Source of the DNA: Zea mays
Lineage: Eukaryota; Streptophyta; Magnoliopsida; Poales; Poaceae
Length of the DNA: 64,000 bases
Assembly: GCF_902167145.1 (NCBI RefSeq)
Contig: NC_050104.1
Span: 94,003,849 to 94,067,848 of the forward strand
Direction: 5' to 3'
Every line of letters starts with the position of its first letter. The stretch's first letter is position 1. The position numbers and the translations under genes are program-made. The notes beneath the pieces were generated by a model. It was not told where the DNA came from, did not search any database, and saw only the letters and a list, made by a program, of their open reading frames with translations. Positions 1 to 10,990 of the stretch are shown here, piece after piece.

Positions 1-955
1 CACCAGGAACAGTAGCCCCAACGGCTAGTTCCAGGTGGCACTATGGAGAGAAGAGCACCAGGCTGTCTGGTGTAACATCCGGAGTGTCCGGTGTAAAAAG
101 CCTGCGCGCCAACGGTCGGCTGCAGTGTCAGACCAACGGCTACGCGCACCGGACAGTGAACAGTGCACTGTCCGGTGCACCACCGGACTGTTCGATGTGC
201 CACAGAGAGCACGACTTTTCTCCAACGACTAGTTTTGTGTTGGGGGCTATAAATACACCCCCAACCAGCCATTCCAATGTGTGGGAGCCCAAGCAACATA
301 CCAAGGCATATAGTAGATATTCCCAAGTGCTCATACACCCAAGTACTTAATAGAATCACTCGGTGATTAGTGTAGGTGTTTTGCGAAGTGCTTAGGTTAG
401 TTAGAATGCTTTAGCGCTTGCCCTAGGTGAACCTAGTTAGTTGAGTGAGTTTAGAAAAACCAAACAACCTCGTTTTTCGTCGGAAGCTCGATAGTGGAGA
501 CGGCAGGGAGCGTCCGAGAGGAGCCGAAAGCAGAGCACCACTTGCGCGTGATGAAGGCCCGTGACTCTTTACGAAGTTACTTGACCGTGGTGCTTGGCCC
601 TCGCGTGGGCTTCCCTTTTCATAGGGGTACTAACGAAGATTAGTTGGGACCTTGCGTGGTTCCGGATACCTCGGTAAAAATACCGGTGTCATCCACGAGA
701 TTTTGCATCTCTACATTTCTCTTTAGCTTCCACATTTATATTAAGCATTTAAGTTTCAATCTTGTCTTTTTAATTATATTGTTTTAGATTGAAACTTAGC
801 CATTGTGGTAGAGATAGCAACACTTAGACAAAACCTAGTTTGCATATTCTAGTTTGATTATTGGCATAGGTTTTGCTCTAGGGTTTTATTTGTGGGCTAG
901 TTTAAAACGCTTTAGCTAGAGGCCTTCGTTTTATAGGTGTCACCTGTTTCCTTCA
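1..955 (+). mobile_element. 5' LTR (right part) of Copia element 1
   Basis: This matches the 3' LTR at 6326-7677 and ends in ...CCTTCA at 955, just before a tRNA-iMet-type primer-binding site. About 290 bp of the LTR lie off the left edge. Compared with the 3' LTR it lacks a block of roughly 110 bp (the 3' LTR copy lies near 7070-7190). It has CACCGGAC-type palindromes near 60-200 and a TATA-like GGCTATAAATACACC near 246-260. Confidence 0.85.
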
Positions 956-957
956 AT

Positions 958-970
958 TGGTATCAGAGTC
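958..970 (+). other. Primer-binding site of Copia element 1
   Basis: TTGGTATCAGAGTC follows the LTR end by a few bases. It resembles the complement of the 3' end of initiator tRNA-Met (TGGTATCAGAGC), the usual primer of plant Copia elements, with one late mismatch. Confidence 0.75.
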
Positions 971-1037
971 TAGTTTGGCTCATTTGAAACGCTTTAGCTT
1001 CACCGCTAAAAGAGCCGACATTTTTTAGATTAAGGGG

Positions 1038-3128
1038 ATGGATACCCATAGGCCACCACACTTTGACGGCACTAACTTCCCATATTATAGTGCTAGAATG
1101 GCTTGTTACCTAGAGGCCATGGATCTATGTGTTTGGAGAGTCACTCGTGATGGGATGAAACCCCCAAGAATCCCGAGAAACCCACCACGAGTGAGAAAAA
1201 AGAAATTAATTTAAATGCTAAAGCCAAAATTGCTTGCATGAATCTCTTAGCATGGATATTTTTAATCAAGTTTTTACATTGAAAACTGCTAATAAGATTT
1301 AGCTAGAAAATTGCATGAGCTCCATGATGACACATCCAATGTCCGTGAGCAAAAACACTACCTAGTCTTAAATGAGTATAATTCTTTTGCTATGAAGGAT
1401 AATGAGCTTGTTAGAGACATGTATTCTCATTTGAATCTAATTATCAATGAGCTCAATTCTATTGGCATTAATAAGATAGGTGATGTGGACATTGTGAGAA
1501 AGATTATCTCCCTGCTACCACAACAAAGATATGGGAGCATCATCACTATTCTTCACAACATGGAGGACTTGAGTACAATGACCCCGACAATTGTGATTGG
1601 GAAAATCACTGCTTTTGAGATGTCGCGAAAAATGTGTCGGGGAGAGGAGCCAACTTCCTCAAGGCCATATGCTTTTGCATGTGATGAAAGTAAGGGCAAA
1701 AAGAAGGCTCCCACTCCAAGTTCCTCAAGTGAAGAAGAGGAAGAAGAGAAAGTGATGATGGTGAAGATAATCAACCATCAACATCATCCTCCGAGGTTTA
1801 AAAAACAATCTGACGCGTCAGAAAGGTAATGAGCATGATTCGCAAGATTAATCTAATGGGTGTGCCCCTACAGGTAGAGGATCTTCTCCTTAACATTGAG
1901 AGCAAAAAGCAAAGAATGTGAGGATGCTTCACATGTAGGGAGAAGGGCCACTTCAGGGACAGCTGTCCAACTATGGCCGAACCCAAAAAGGGGAGGAGCA
2001 AAGGCAAGGCGCTAATAAGTGTCAAAACTTAGGATGATTCTTCAAGTGAAGATAAACCTCCGAGGACGCGCAGCCACCTGTCCTCATCTCGCTCATCACG
2101 ATCATCACGCAAGTGCCTTATGCCAAGAGGTAAAATGAGTATTCCATCCTCTAGTGATGATAGCAGTAGTGATGATGAAGGTGAGGAAAAGCCCTCCGTA
2201 GATGAGCTTACGGAAGCCGTTAATTGTTTTAGGATGTTTGCACTGAGCAAAAGGCTCAACTTAAAACTTTGAAAAATAAGTTGATTAGCTCACAAAATGA
2301 TTATAAAGGTTTGCTAGAAAATTTAAAACATTTGCTAATTTAAATTGTGAGCTATCAACTGAAATTGAGCAATTAGAATTTAGTGCTCCATCCACTGCTA
2401 CCGATGATGGCGTTATTAAAAAGAATGAAAAACTTAAGGCTAAGTTAGTTAGCTCCCAAGAAGCTATTAAAAATTTGCTAGGGAAAATGGAAATTCTTAG
2501 CATACACAATAATGAGCTAACTACTAAGCTAGAAAACATTGGTAGCTCCCCAGAAGTATCTTTAGTTGAAATTCCTGAAATTATGAAGAAAGATGCTTCT
2601 ACTTCTTGCTTTGATTTAGTTGATAATTCTAACCCCTGCAATCAAGTTCTTATTGAGAATATTGTTGTAGAAACATGTTCGGATGAGGTTGTAAAGGAAA
2701 ATGAGCAATTAAGGCAAGAAGTGGCTTGCCTTGGCAAGGCTTTGTATGACAAGAAAGGCAAAGCCAAACAAATCCAACCTCCTCAGGATAACACCACTGC
2801 GGGAGTGAACAAGCCTGTGGAGGGAGAAATTGTGATTTGTAGGCTATGTCACAAAGAAGGCCACAAGTCCTTCCAATGCAAGGCGAAGACCGGGGATAAG
2901 CAAAAGCAAAAGCCAACAAGCAAAATCTCCAACACCTTCATCAACAAGGTGGACAAAAAGGCTGCTACACTATACTTGATAAAAAAGAAAAAGAATGGAA
3001 AGGTGATAGTAATCAAGGCCAACAAACAAGCCAACAAAGGAAAGGGAGTCAAACGCATTTGGATGACAAAGGAGATTATTTCAACTATGAAAAGCACCAA
3101 GAAGGTTTGGATCTCGATAGGGAAGTGA
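1038..3128 (+). pseudogene. Copia gag, Ji/Opie-like, frameshifted, with two zinc knuckles
   Basis: Translation from the ATG at 1038 gives a Copia Gag N-terminus (MDTHRPPHFDGTNFPYYSAR, then ACYLEAMDLCVW). The frame breaks near 1150-1300. The capsid-like part resumes at 1311 (LHELHDDTSNVREQKHYLVL) and runs to an acidic Ser/Glu stretch near 1720-1760. A first CX2CX4HX4C knuckle (CFTCREKGHFRDSC) is encoded near 1918-1970 but sits among stops. A long hydrophilic, coiled-coil-like segment follows. A second knuckle (CRLCHKEGHKSFQC) lies near 2836-2880 in the open frame 2475-3128, which ends in a Lys-rich tail. Gag would package element RNA into cytoplasmic particles. Several stops and frameshifts mean this copy cannot make it. 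No protease, integrase or reverse transcriptase follows. Confidence 0.8.
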
Positions 3129-3668
3129 GGAGTCCGAAGAACTGCAGGGAATTTGGAGACTTGGCAAAATTGAGATATATATCATGAGATACATCAGACT
3201 AGATCAAGTCTATTGCCAAGTAGGTTAGTGTAAACTCTGGACCCAAATTTCCCCACCCATGACTAAGGTAACTAGATTTATTGTATTTCTTATTTTTAGA
3301 TATGCGTATCTATTTTCATGTATCTAGTTTTAACTCTCATGCCTAGTATTACAATTGGTATTCATTTTTTATTAAAAATGCATGCATACTAGGTAAATCA
3401 TATGGTAGGATTGCTCTCTTTAAATTCATAGTCTTGAGCAAACCAACATGGATTAAAATGATAAGCATGGCACATAGCTTACTTAACGTTCCTAAGCAAA
3501 TGATATGTCAACTGATATGGTGAAATACTTCATTTGGTATGCTTCAATTGGTATCATTTAACTTATATGTGCCAAAGGTTGGATTATGGATAATCTGCCC
3601 CTCTTAATATCAAATCAAAGTGCATGTCTCCTACTGAAAGTTCCCTATGCCCGGAAACAGGATCTAGA
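3129..3668 (+). other. Non-coding internal spacer of Copia element 1
   Basis: AT-rich sequence after gag, where pol would be expected in an autonomous element. I see no integrase or reverse-transcriptase motifs on either strand. Confidence 0.6.
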
Positions 3669-5440
3669 TGTCGCCTAGAGGGAGGGTGAATAGGCGAATA
3701 ATAATTATCACTATAAAAACTGGAAATTCTTACTCTACTCGAAGGCTGGATCGCAGTGGAATGAAAGACCCTCAAGTAGGTTGCAGCGGAATTGAAGTTC
3801 CTGTTTTAAAATACCCTGCACTTCGAAGATAGTTTGTACCACATATAAGTATTAAAGTGCAAGTATAAAAAGCAAATAAGATAGAGAAACATCACACAGT
3901 ACAGCGCAGAGCACACAGACACATGGATTTATCCCGAGGTTTGGCCAAGCCTGAAATGCTTGCCTAGTCCTCGTTGAAGTTAGCCACACCTTGGCTTGGA
4001 GTCTATTTCAACTCTTTCCTCCGTTTGCTCATATTTGTTAGTCTGACAGATAGAGCCTTCCACTATGTTGATATCAGTTACAACAATGTCGCGGCTGCTT
4101 ACAATCTTCTCGACGGCACTCCGGCAGAGTAACAATGCGCTCAAGCTTTTGCTCTAGCTCTCAGCAGCACTTCCCTCTCTCTAAAGGCGTATAACTTCGC
4201 CTCTACACAAACTAGAGAGATACACAAGAGAGGGAGAGAAAGAATTGATCCAAATGATGTATGGACTTGTTGGCTGCTCTTTTTTTCTTGTTGGAGGCGC
4301 CTAGGGGTCCCTTTTATAGTCCAAAAGGGCCTAGGAGCCGTTGGAGCTTCATTTTGAAGCTCCCAGCCTTCCCTGGTTGCGGGTGCACCAGACTGTCTTG
4401 TGGCGCACCGGACAGTGAACAGTAACGGATTTGATTGATAGTTTCCTTCTTTGGAAGAGCTAGCCGTTGGTGCACCAGACATGTTACTATTCACTATCAT
4501 GTGCACCGGACATGTTACTATTCACTGTCCTCTGCACCGGACATTTACTATTCACTGTCCTGTGCACAAGCCAACAACACACTAAGTGCTTTTTCCTCCA
4601 TTCTTTCTCCGGTTGACTTCAACTTTTGGGAGGATTTTCCTGAGACTTAAACAAACACATTTAGAGTATAATCCAATTGATTTAGTCCTAGAAACTTACC
4701 TCTTTCTTGTTCTTCTCCTAGCTTTTCTGTTTCTCCTCAAGCAGAGATCAGAATGGCCCTTTCTCTACAGAAAGAGTTAGAGAGCAAACCAAGGCACCAA
4801 ACTTGTAGTAAGAGGTGTATGCAAAATGGTTGAACACTCAAACCTTACATACTTAACCTTTTTCATCATTTTACCCAATTTGGCATGTTTGGGGTCGATG
4901 TTGGACTCTAAACCATCAAGTCAACTTGACTTGATCTAGATTGACATATCTGAGCTCCAACCCCCTTGTTCACTTCTAGAGCTTGATCTTGAGCCTTATG
5001 ACTTACACCACATAACTGTAGATGTTACCTCATTGGTTGTAAGTCATGTCCTTATGTAGTGATCCTTGATGCACCATAACTCTTCTTAACTCGATCAACC
5101 TTGACTTTGCAAGTTTTCTTCTTCACCCCTAGCTTTGGGTTCCTGGTCTCCTTGACCTTCTCCCGTGCACTCGGTACCTCAAAGCTCTTCTTGCCTCCAT
5201 CCTTGGCTTGATCGGTTGTCTCTGAGTTACGCACATCGAGTCTCACTTAAGCAATGTTCATCTTAACTGTGATGTCCATTATCTATAGATAATCCAGTCT
5301 TTGGACCATCACACTTGTTCACTTGTGTTGAACCTTGTTTGCTTTGCATTAAGCATCTGTTCAACACTTAGCACACTTGTTAGTCCTTTAATTGGGTTGT
5401 CATCTAAACACCAAAACCCACAAGAGAGATTTCACCTACA
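3669..5440 (-). mobile_element. Solo LTR of a SIRE-type Copia element inside element 1
   Basis: It starts TGTCGCCTAGAGGGAGGG, matching the LTR edge of the - strand element (AAGTCGCCTAGAGGGG at 7713 and 25149). It continues with LTR-like text (CCGAGGTTTGGCCAAGCC near 3934) and CACCGGACA palindromes at 4385-4570, with a TATA-like box near 4312 reading leftward. It ends near ...CACCTACA at 5440. No matching target duplication is visible (CTAGA on the left, AGTAT on the right), so the ends are approximate or the locus was rearranged. Confidence 0.55.
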
Positions 5441-6325
5441 AGTATTCAAAACTTGTATGCACACTCTCAGGGGAGGTTACTCTATAATCTAAGACTTTGA
5501 GACTAACATCTTTTTGAAGTCTATTTCATGTGGTAGTCTCATTGTAAGGAAAATGAAGTCCCTGGAGAAAGACAACAAGCTTCCACTGCAAATCTCAAGA
5601 ATTTTTATGTCTCACAAGCCTACCATTGTTCTTCAAATGGTCCGCCATTGATTTTCAATTGGTAACTTTGAGACTACATTTGGTATTATTTACATGTCTT
5701 CTCCACCATTTGGTTAGATTATATTTCATATCTTATACTTCCCATGTTGATATACATGCATACGTGGTTAAATCATATTTCGTTACCTATGTATAAGGGA
5801 AGTTAGTCTAATCAAATCATGTCTTGCACCTCTATTTTTCACATGCTTTTTCCTAAATAGAAGATCTCTGTCAGGGGTAGTATTTCTTCATCTCTAATGG
5901 GGGAGAAAATTCTTTCTAAAGGAGAACACTCATTTAGGGAGAGTTATAATGTCAAGTTCTTCAATTGGTATTAATTGATTCGAGGGCAAGTCTTATTTGC
6001 TTCCTACATGTTTTTAATGTCTTCCTTTTCGGTGGTTGATGCCAAAGGGGAGAAGTTTAGGGACCAAAGCAATGAAAATTGAATCAAACACCAAACACCA
6101 CCAAATTAAAAAAAAATCAATCCTTGTTCCTTCAAGTGGTTTTGGTTCTTTGGTCTAAAATAGGAAGTTAGTGAATTATGAGGTTAGGGGGAGGCTTAAG
6201 TCCATAATATCACTTTGTGGGGACAATCATGCATCCTAGCAAGTAGATTGCATATTTTCATTCAAATAATTGTAATATTTGATTGCTTTGGTTGTGTTGT
6301 CTCCAATCACCAAAAAGGGGGAGAT
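5441..6325 (+). other. 3' non-coding internal region and polypurine tract of Copia element 1
   Basis: AT-rich sequence typical of the 3' internal region of Ji/Opie-type elements. It ends in the polypurine tract AAAAAGGGGGAGAT at 6312-6325, directly before the 3' LTR. Confidence 0.7.
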
Positions 6326-7677
6326 TGTAAGGAAATTGGACCCCGAGCCATTTCGCTCAATAGGTTTTGGTGTTTGATGATTAACACAACCTATGAACTA
6401 ATGTGTTTGCTAGTGTTTATGTTTGTAGTTCACAGAATGCGAAGAGGATTGGACCAAGGCATTGAGGAAATCAACACCTCAAAAGAAGACATTATGAAGA
6501 TCAAGCGAAGTCCAAGAAACAAATGAAGTGTTGCCCGCAGACTGTCTAGTCTGGAGCACCGGACTGTCTGGTGGCACACCGGACTATCCGGTGCCACATG
6601 CCGGACTGTCTGGTGCACCAGGAACAGTAGCCCCAACGGCTAGTTCTAGGTGGCATTGTGGAGAGAAGACCACTGGACTGTCCGGTTTGACATACGGACT
6701 GTCCGGTGTAAAAAGCCAACGCGCCAACGGTCGGCTGCAATGTCAGACCAACTGCTAGGCACACCGAACAGTGAATAGTGCACTGTCAAGTGCACCACCG
6801 AACTGTCTGGTGTGCCACAGTGAGCACAACTTTTCTCCAACGGCTAGTTTTGTGTTGGGGGCTATAAAACATCCCCAACCGGCCATTCCAATGTGTGGGA
6901 GCCCAAGCAACATACCAAGGCATATAGTAGACATTCCCAAGTGCTTAAAAGAATCACTCGGTGATTAGTGTAGGTGCTTTGCAAGCGCTTAGGTTAGTTA
7001 GACCGCTTTAGCGCTTGCTCTAGGTGAACCCTAGTTATTTGAGTGAGTTTAGAAAAACCACACAACCCCTTGGCACTTGCGCGAGCTGTTGTAATTGTAC
7101 CGAGTAGGGCTAGAGTCTTGCAAGACCGTGACAACCACGTTTGTGTCACGACCACCACCGTGTACCGAAGGGAACAAGGTCCATGGCGTTTTCCGCTGGA
7201 AGCTCGATAGTGGAGACGTCGGGGAGCGTTCGAGAGGAGCCGAAAGCGGAGCACCACTTGCACGTGGAGAAGGCTCGCGACTCTCTACGGAGTTACTCGA
7301 CTGTGGTGCTTGGCCCTCGCGTGGGCTTCCCTTTGCGTAGGGGCACCAACAAGGATTAGTCGGGACCTTGTGTGGTTCTGGATACCTCGATAAAAATACC
7401 ATCGTCATCCTTGGGAGTTTGCATCTCTACCTTGCTCTTTAGCTTCCGCATTTATATTAAGCATTTAATTTTCAATCTTGTCTTTTTACTTATATTGTTT
7501 TAGATTGAAACTTAGCCATTGCGATAGAGATAGCAACACTTAGACAAAACATAGTTTGCACATTCTAGTTTGATTATTGGCATAGGTTTTGCTCTAGGGT
7601 TTTATTTGTGGCCTAGTTTAAAGAAAGTTTTAGAAGTCCTAATTCACCCCCCTCTTAGGTGTCACATGTTTCCTTCA
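6326..7677 (+). mobile_element. 3' LTR of Copia element 1
   Basis: A 1352-bp LTR beginning TGTAAGGAAATTGG after the polypurine tract and ending ...TTTCCTTCA. It has repeated CACCGGACTGTC-type half-palindromes at 6545-6810, just upstream of a TATA-like GGCTATAAAAC at 6860. The next five bases, GTGAT, would be the target duplication, but the left copy is outside the window. Confidence 0.9.
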
Positions 7678-7710
7678 GTGATCTTGTGGAATAAGTTGGA
7701 GGTTGACATA
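7678..7710 (-). mobile_element. 33-bp sliver of an older Copia gag that received elements 1 and 2
   Basis: Read on the - strand and joined to 26355 and upward across the younger insertion, it continues an open frame (...EETLYV then NLQLIPQDH). Elements 1 and 2 therefore both landed in an older Copia-like gag. The last five bases (ACATA) are the left target duplication of the SIRE-type element. Confidence 0.5.
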
Positions 7711-8764
7711 TGAAAGTCGCCTAGAGGGGGGTGGATAGGCGGAAACTGAAATTTACAAACTTAAGCACACACTACAAGCCGGGGTTAGCGTTAGAAATAA
7801 ATTTGAGTCTGAAAGAGAGGGCAAATGGGTCACTTAGACCGAGTGAGCTTTCTCCTTAATCAAACGGGTCACTTAGACCCCACAAGGACCACCACACAAT
7901 TGGTGTCTCTTGCTTTGATTACAAGTGCTTGAAGAACAAGAAAGAGGAAGAAGAAAGCGATCTAAGAACAAGAGCTCAAAGAACACGAGCAAAAACTCTC
8001 TCTCTAGTCACTAGATGTTTGGAGTGTATTTGGGACTTGTAGAGGCTTTGATTCTTTTGAATTGTGTCTTGTATTGATTGCACTAGCTCTTGTATTGAAT
8101 GAGATGTCTGAAAAACTTGGATGCTTGGAGTGGTGGAGGTTGGGGGTATTTATAGCCCCAACCACCAAACCAACCGTTGGGGAGGCTGTCTGTCGATGGG
8201 CGCACCAGACAGTCCGGTGCGCCAGCCACGTTACCCAACCGTTAGGGTTATGACGGTTTTGACCATTGGAGCTCTGACATCTTGGGGCACCGGACATGCA
8301 CTGTTCACTGTCTGGTGCGTCTTCTGGCGCTGCTCTGACTCTGAGCGAACTGTCCGCACACTATTCACGTTTGCAGGCGACCGTTGGAGTTGACCGTTGC
8401 GCTCGATAGTCGTTGCTCCGCTGGCACACCGGACAGTCCGGTGACACAGCGGACAGTCCAGTGACAAACCGGATAGTCCGGTGAATTATAACGGAGTGGC
8501 GCCTGAGAAACCCGAAGGTGAAGAGTTCAGTTTGTACGGTCCCTAGTGCACCGGACACTGTCCGGTGCGCCAGACCAGGGTTCTCTTCGGTTTCTTTTGC
8601 TCCTTTCTTTTGAATCCTAACTTGTATCTTTTTATTGGTTTGTGTTGAACCTTTAGCACTTGTAGAATATATAATCTAAAGCAAACTAGTTAGTCCAATT
8701 ATTTGTGTTGGGCATTTCAACCACCAAAATTATTTAGGAAAAGGTTTGACCCTATTTCCTTTCA
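7711..8764 (-). mobile_element. 3' LTR of the SIRE-type Copia element (element 2)
   Basis: Starts TGAAAGTCGCC on the + strand and ends ...CCTTTCA. It matches 25147-26350 but is about 150 bp shorter because of a deletion near 7828. The U3 side (8200-8570) is full of CACCGGACAGTCCGGTG palindromes, upstream (in - orientation) of the TATA-like box near 8148. ACATA precedes it and ACATA also follows 26350. Confidence 0.9.
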
Positions 8765-9526
8765 ATCTCCCTCTTTTTGGTGATTGATGCCAACACAAAC
8801 CAAAGCAAATATATAAGTGCAGAATTGAACTAGTTTGCATAAGGCAAGTGCAAAGGTTGCTTGGAATTAAACCAATTTGAACTTTCACTAGATATGCATG
8901 GATTGCTTTCTTTCTTTTTAATATTTTGGACCACATTTGCACCACTCGTTTTGTTTTTGCAAATTCTTTTGGAAAATCTTTTCAAAGTCTTTTTTGCAAA
9001 TAGTCAAAAGGTACATGAATAAGATTTCGAGAAGCATTTAGAAGATTTGAAATTTTTCTCCCCCTGTTTCAAATGCTTTTCCTTTGACTTAAACAAAACT
9101 CCCCCAGGATGAAATTTTCCTCTTAGTGTTCAAGAGGGTTTTACCAATATGAAAAAGATTTAGATACCAATTGAAAACTTCTTTTAAAAACTTGAAATTG
9201 GTGGTGGTGCGGTCCTTTTGCTTTGGGCTAATATTTTCTCCCCATTTGGCATTAATCACGGAGTCTTTTGTGAGCCCTAATTACTTTTCTCCCCCAATGG
9301 TACACATAAATATGAGTGAAGATTATACCAATAGTGGAGAATGGTGCGGAGTGATGGCGAAGGGTAAATAATACCGATAGAGTGGAGTGGAAGCCTTGTC
9401 TTCACAGAAGACTCCATTTCCCTTTCAATCTACGACTTAGCATAGTAATAAACTTGAAAACACATTAGTCATAGACATAAAAGAGATATGATCAAAGGTA
9501 TATAAATGACCTATGTGTGCAAAGTT
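8765..9526 (-). other. 3' internal region and polypurine tract of SIRE element
   Basis: Directly next to the 3' LTR the - strand reads AAAAAGAGGGAGAT, the polypurine tract. The rest is AT-rich 3' untranslated sequence with no coding signal. Confidence 0.75.
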
Positions 9527-9669
9527 TCAATCAAAGTTCCGAGAATCAAGTATATTTAGCTCATTCCTAAGCTTGGTAAAGGTTTTCTCATCTAATGGTT
9601 TGGTAAAGATATCGGCTAGTTGTTCTTTGGTGCTAACATAAGCAATCTCGATATCCCCCCTTTGTTGGT
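9527..9669 (-). pseudogene. C-terminal end of SIRE pol (RNase H tail), cut off by nested element
   Basis: The - strand encodes GDIEIAYVSTKEQLADIFTK and then PLDEKTFTKLRNELNILDS, the standard C-terminus of Copia Pol, ending in a stop at 9527-9529. The rest of RNase H continues at 19353 on the other side of the Gypsy-type insertion. The five bases TTGGT at 9665-9669 are the target duplication. Confidence 0.8.
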
Positions 9670-10242
9670 TGTAGCATCCCAAAAATTCAAATTCTGAAAT
9701 ATTCTCAAACTCACTCTAAATTCAAATTGAATTTCAAATTTCTTTTCATAATGTTTGTTTGCGAGTTGATATCAACAAATAAAGTATAGTGGTCTATATT
9801 CTCTCCAAAAATACTCCTCAAAATATCCTACAAATATTTCCCTAATGATCCCCTCAAATTCTTTTCAGAAATACTACCCAAATATTCCACCGATATATCT
9901 CCAAGTATTCTCTTCCTAAGAAATACCTTCAGAATCATTTTTCAAGCCCCCACAAATATTTTCTTCATAACTTTCTTCATGCTCATACGTATACGTATGC
10001 CTCCAGTGTCATACGGTGAGCTCTACAAGCTAATTACACTCATATAAGACAAATCCATGCAAATCTCCCACTAATCCTCTCATCCTCCCACTAATCCTCT
10101 CATCCCTCCCCCTAATCCCCCCACCATGGCTATAAATAGAGGGGCAAGGGCCTCCTCTCATCCCACCCCAAGCCATTTCATGGCAACTCCCTCCCCCCCC
10201 ACACACACCCACTCCATGTTCCACACAAGCACACACTAGCAC

Positions 10243-10545
10243 AAGGATCGTTCGTCCGATCGTTCGATCGTTCGTCCGTTCGTTCGTCCAAATAATCTTT
10301 TTCCTGCCGTTATGCTGCCGAAATTCCGATCGTTCGTTCGTCCGATCGTTTTATCGTTCGTCCGATCGTTCATGGTTCGTTCGTCCGTTCGTCCGATCGT
10401 TCGATCGTTCGTCCGTTCGTTCGTCCAAATAATCTTTTTCCTGCCGTTATGCTGCCGAAATTCCGATCGTTCGTTCGATCATTCGATCGTTCATTGTTCG
10501 TTCATAGTTCCTATCCATCGTTCATCGTTCGTTCATACGAACTAT
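10243..10545. repeat. GATCGTTCGTTCGTCC minisatellite in LTR
   Basis: Imperfect short repeats of GTTCGTTCGTCC and GATCGTTC. They include a higher-order unit (AATAATCTTTTTCCTGCCGT) seen at 10291 and again near 10426. It lies about 110 bp downstream of the first TATA-like box. Confidence 0.85.
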
Positions 10546-10812
10546 TCACCATCACTATTTACAGTTACTATTTACCGTTACTTTTACCGTTACTATTTAC
10601 CGTTACTTTTTAGCGTTACTATTCACCGTTACTTTTTACCGTTACTATTTACCGTTACTTTTTACCGTTACTATTTACCATTACTTTTTACCGTTACTTT
10701 TTACCGTTACTATTTACCGTTACTATTTACCGTTACTTTTTACCATTACTATTTACCGTTACTTTTTACCGTTACTATTTACTGTTACTATTCACCGTTA
10801 CTATTCATCGAT
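10545..10812. repeat. CCGTTACTATTTA minisatellite in LTR
   Basis: About twenty tandem copies of a 12-13 bp unit alternating CCGTTACTATTTA and CCGTTACTTTTTA. The array at 16965-17175 in the other LTR is shorter, so copy number has changed since insertion. Confidence 0.9.
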
Positions 10813-10929
10813 CATCCGATCACCCTAAATTTCAACTACTCATCCATCATGCTGTCCAGTCCACCTAAGACTAGCCAGACCCATATCCCAGTTATACAAA
10901 CCACGGTGACTGTGATTTTCCTTCCAGTG

Positions 10930-10990
10930 GGAACTTCCCATCTGGTCACCCATCCTAGGTTTCTCTAAGTTGAGCACGCTTAACTTGAGA
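10930..10990 (-). ncRNA. 5S rRNA gene-derived control region in LTR, antisense
   Basis: The - strand reads AAGTTAAGCGTGCT (10986-10973), 15 other bases, TAGGATGGGTGACC (10957-10944) and then a TGGGAAGT block (10940-10933). In plant 5S rRNA these correspond to the A-box segment, a spacer of about 16 nt, the C-box segment, and the following TGGGAAGT. The flanks do not match 5S, so this is a fragment with the internal RNA polymerase III promoter, not a full gene. It is antisense to the retroelement. Confidence 0.8.

Noticed and set aside
3669..5440. Complete nested Copia element
   Set aside because: Only one LTR is present, with no internal region, so it is called a solo LTR.
10312..10968. 218-codon open frame rich in FVRSF and YRYYLPLLF repeats
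   Set aside because: It is only the translation of the two minisatellites in the LTR. The matching frame in the other LTR is broken.
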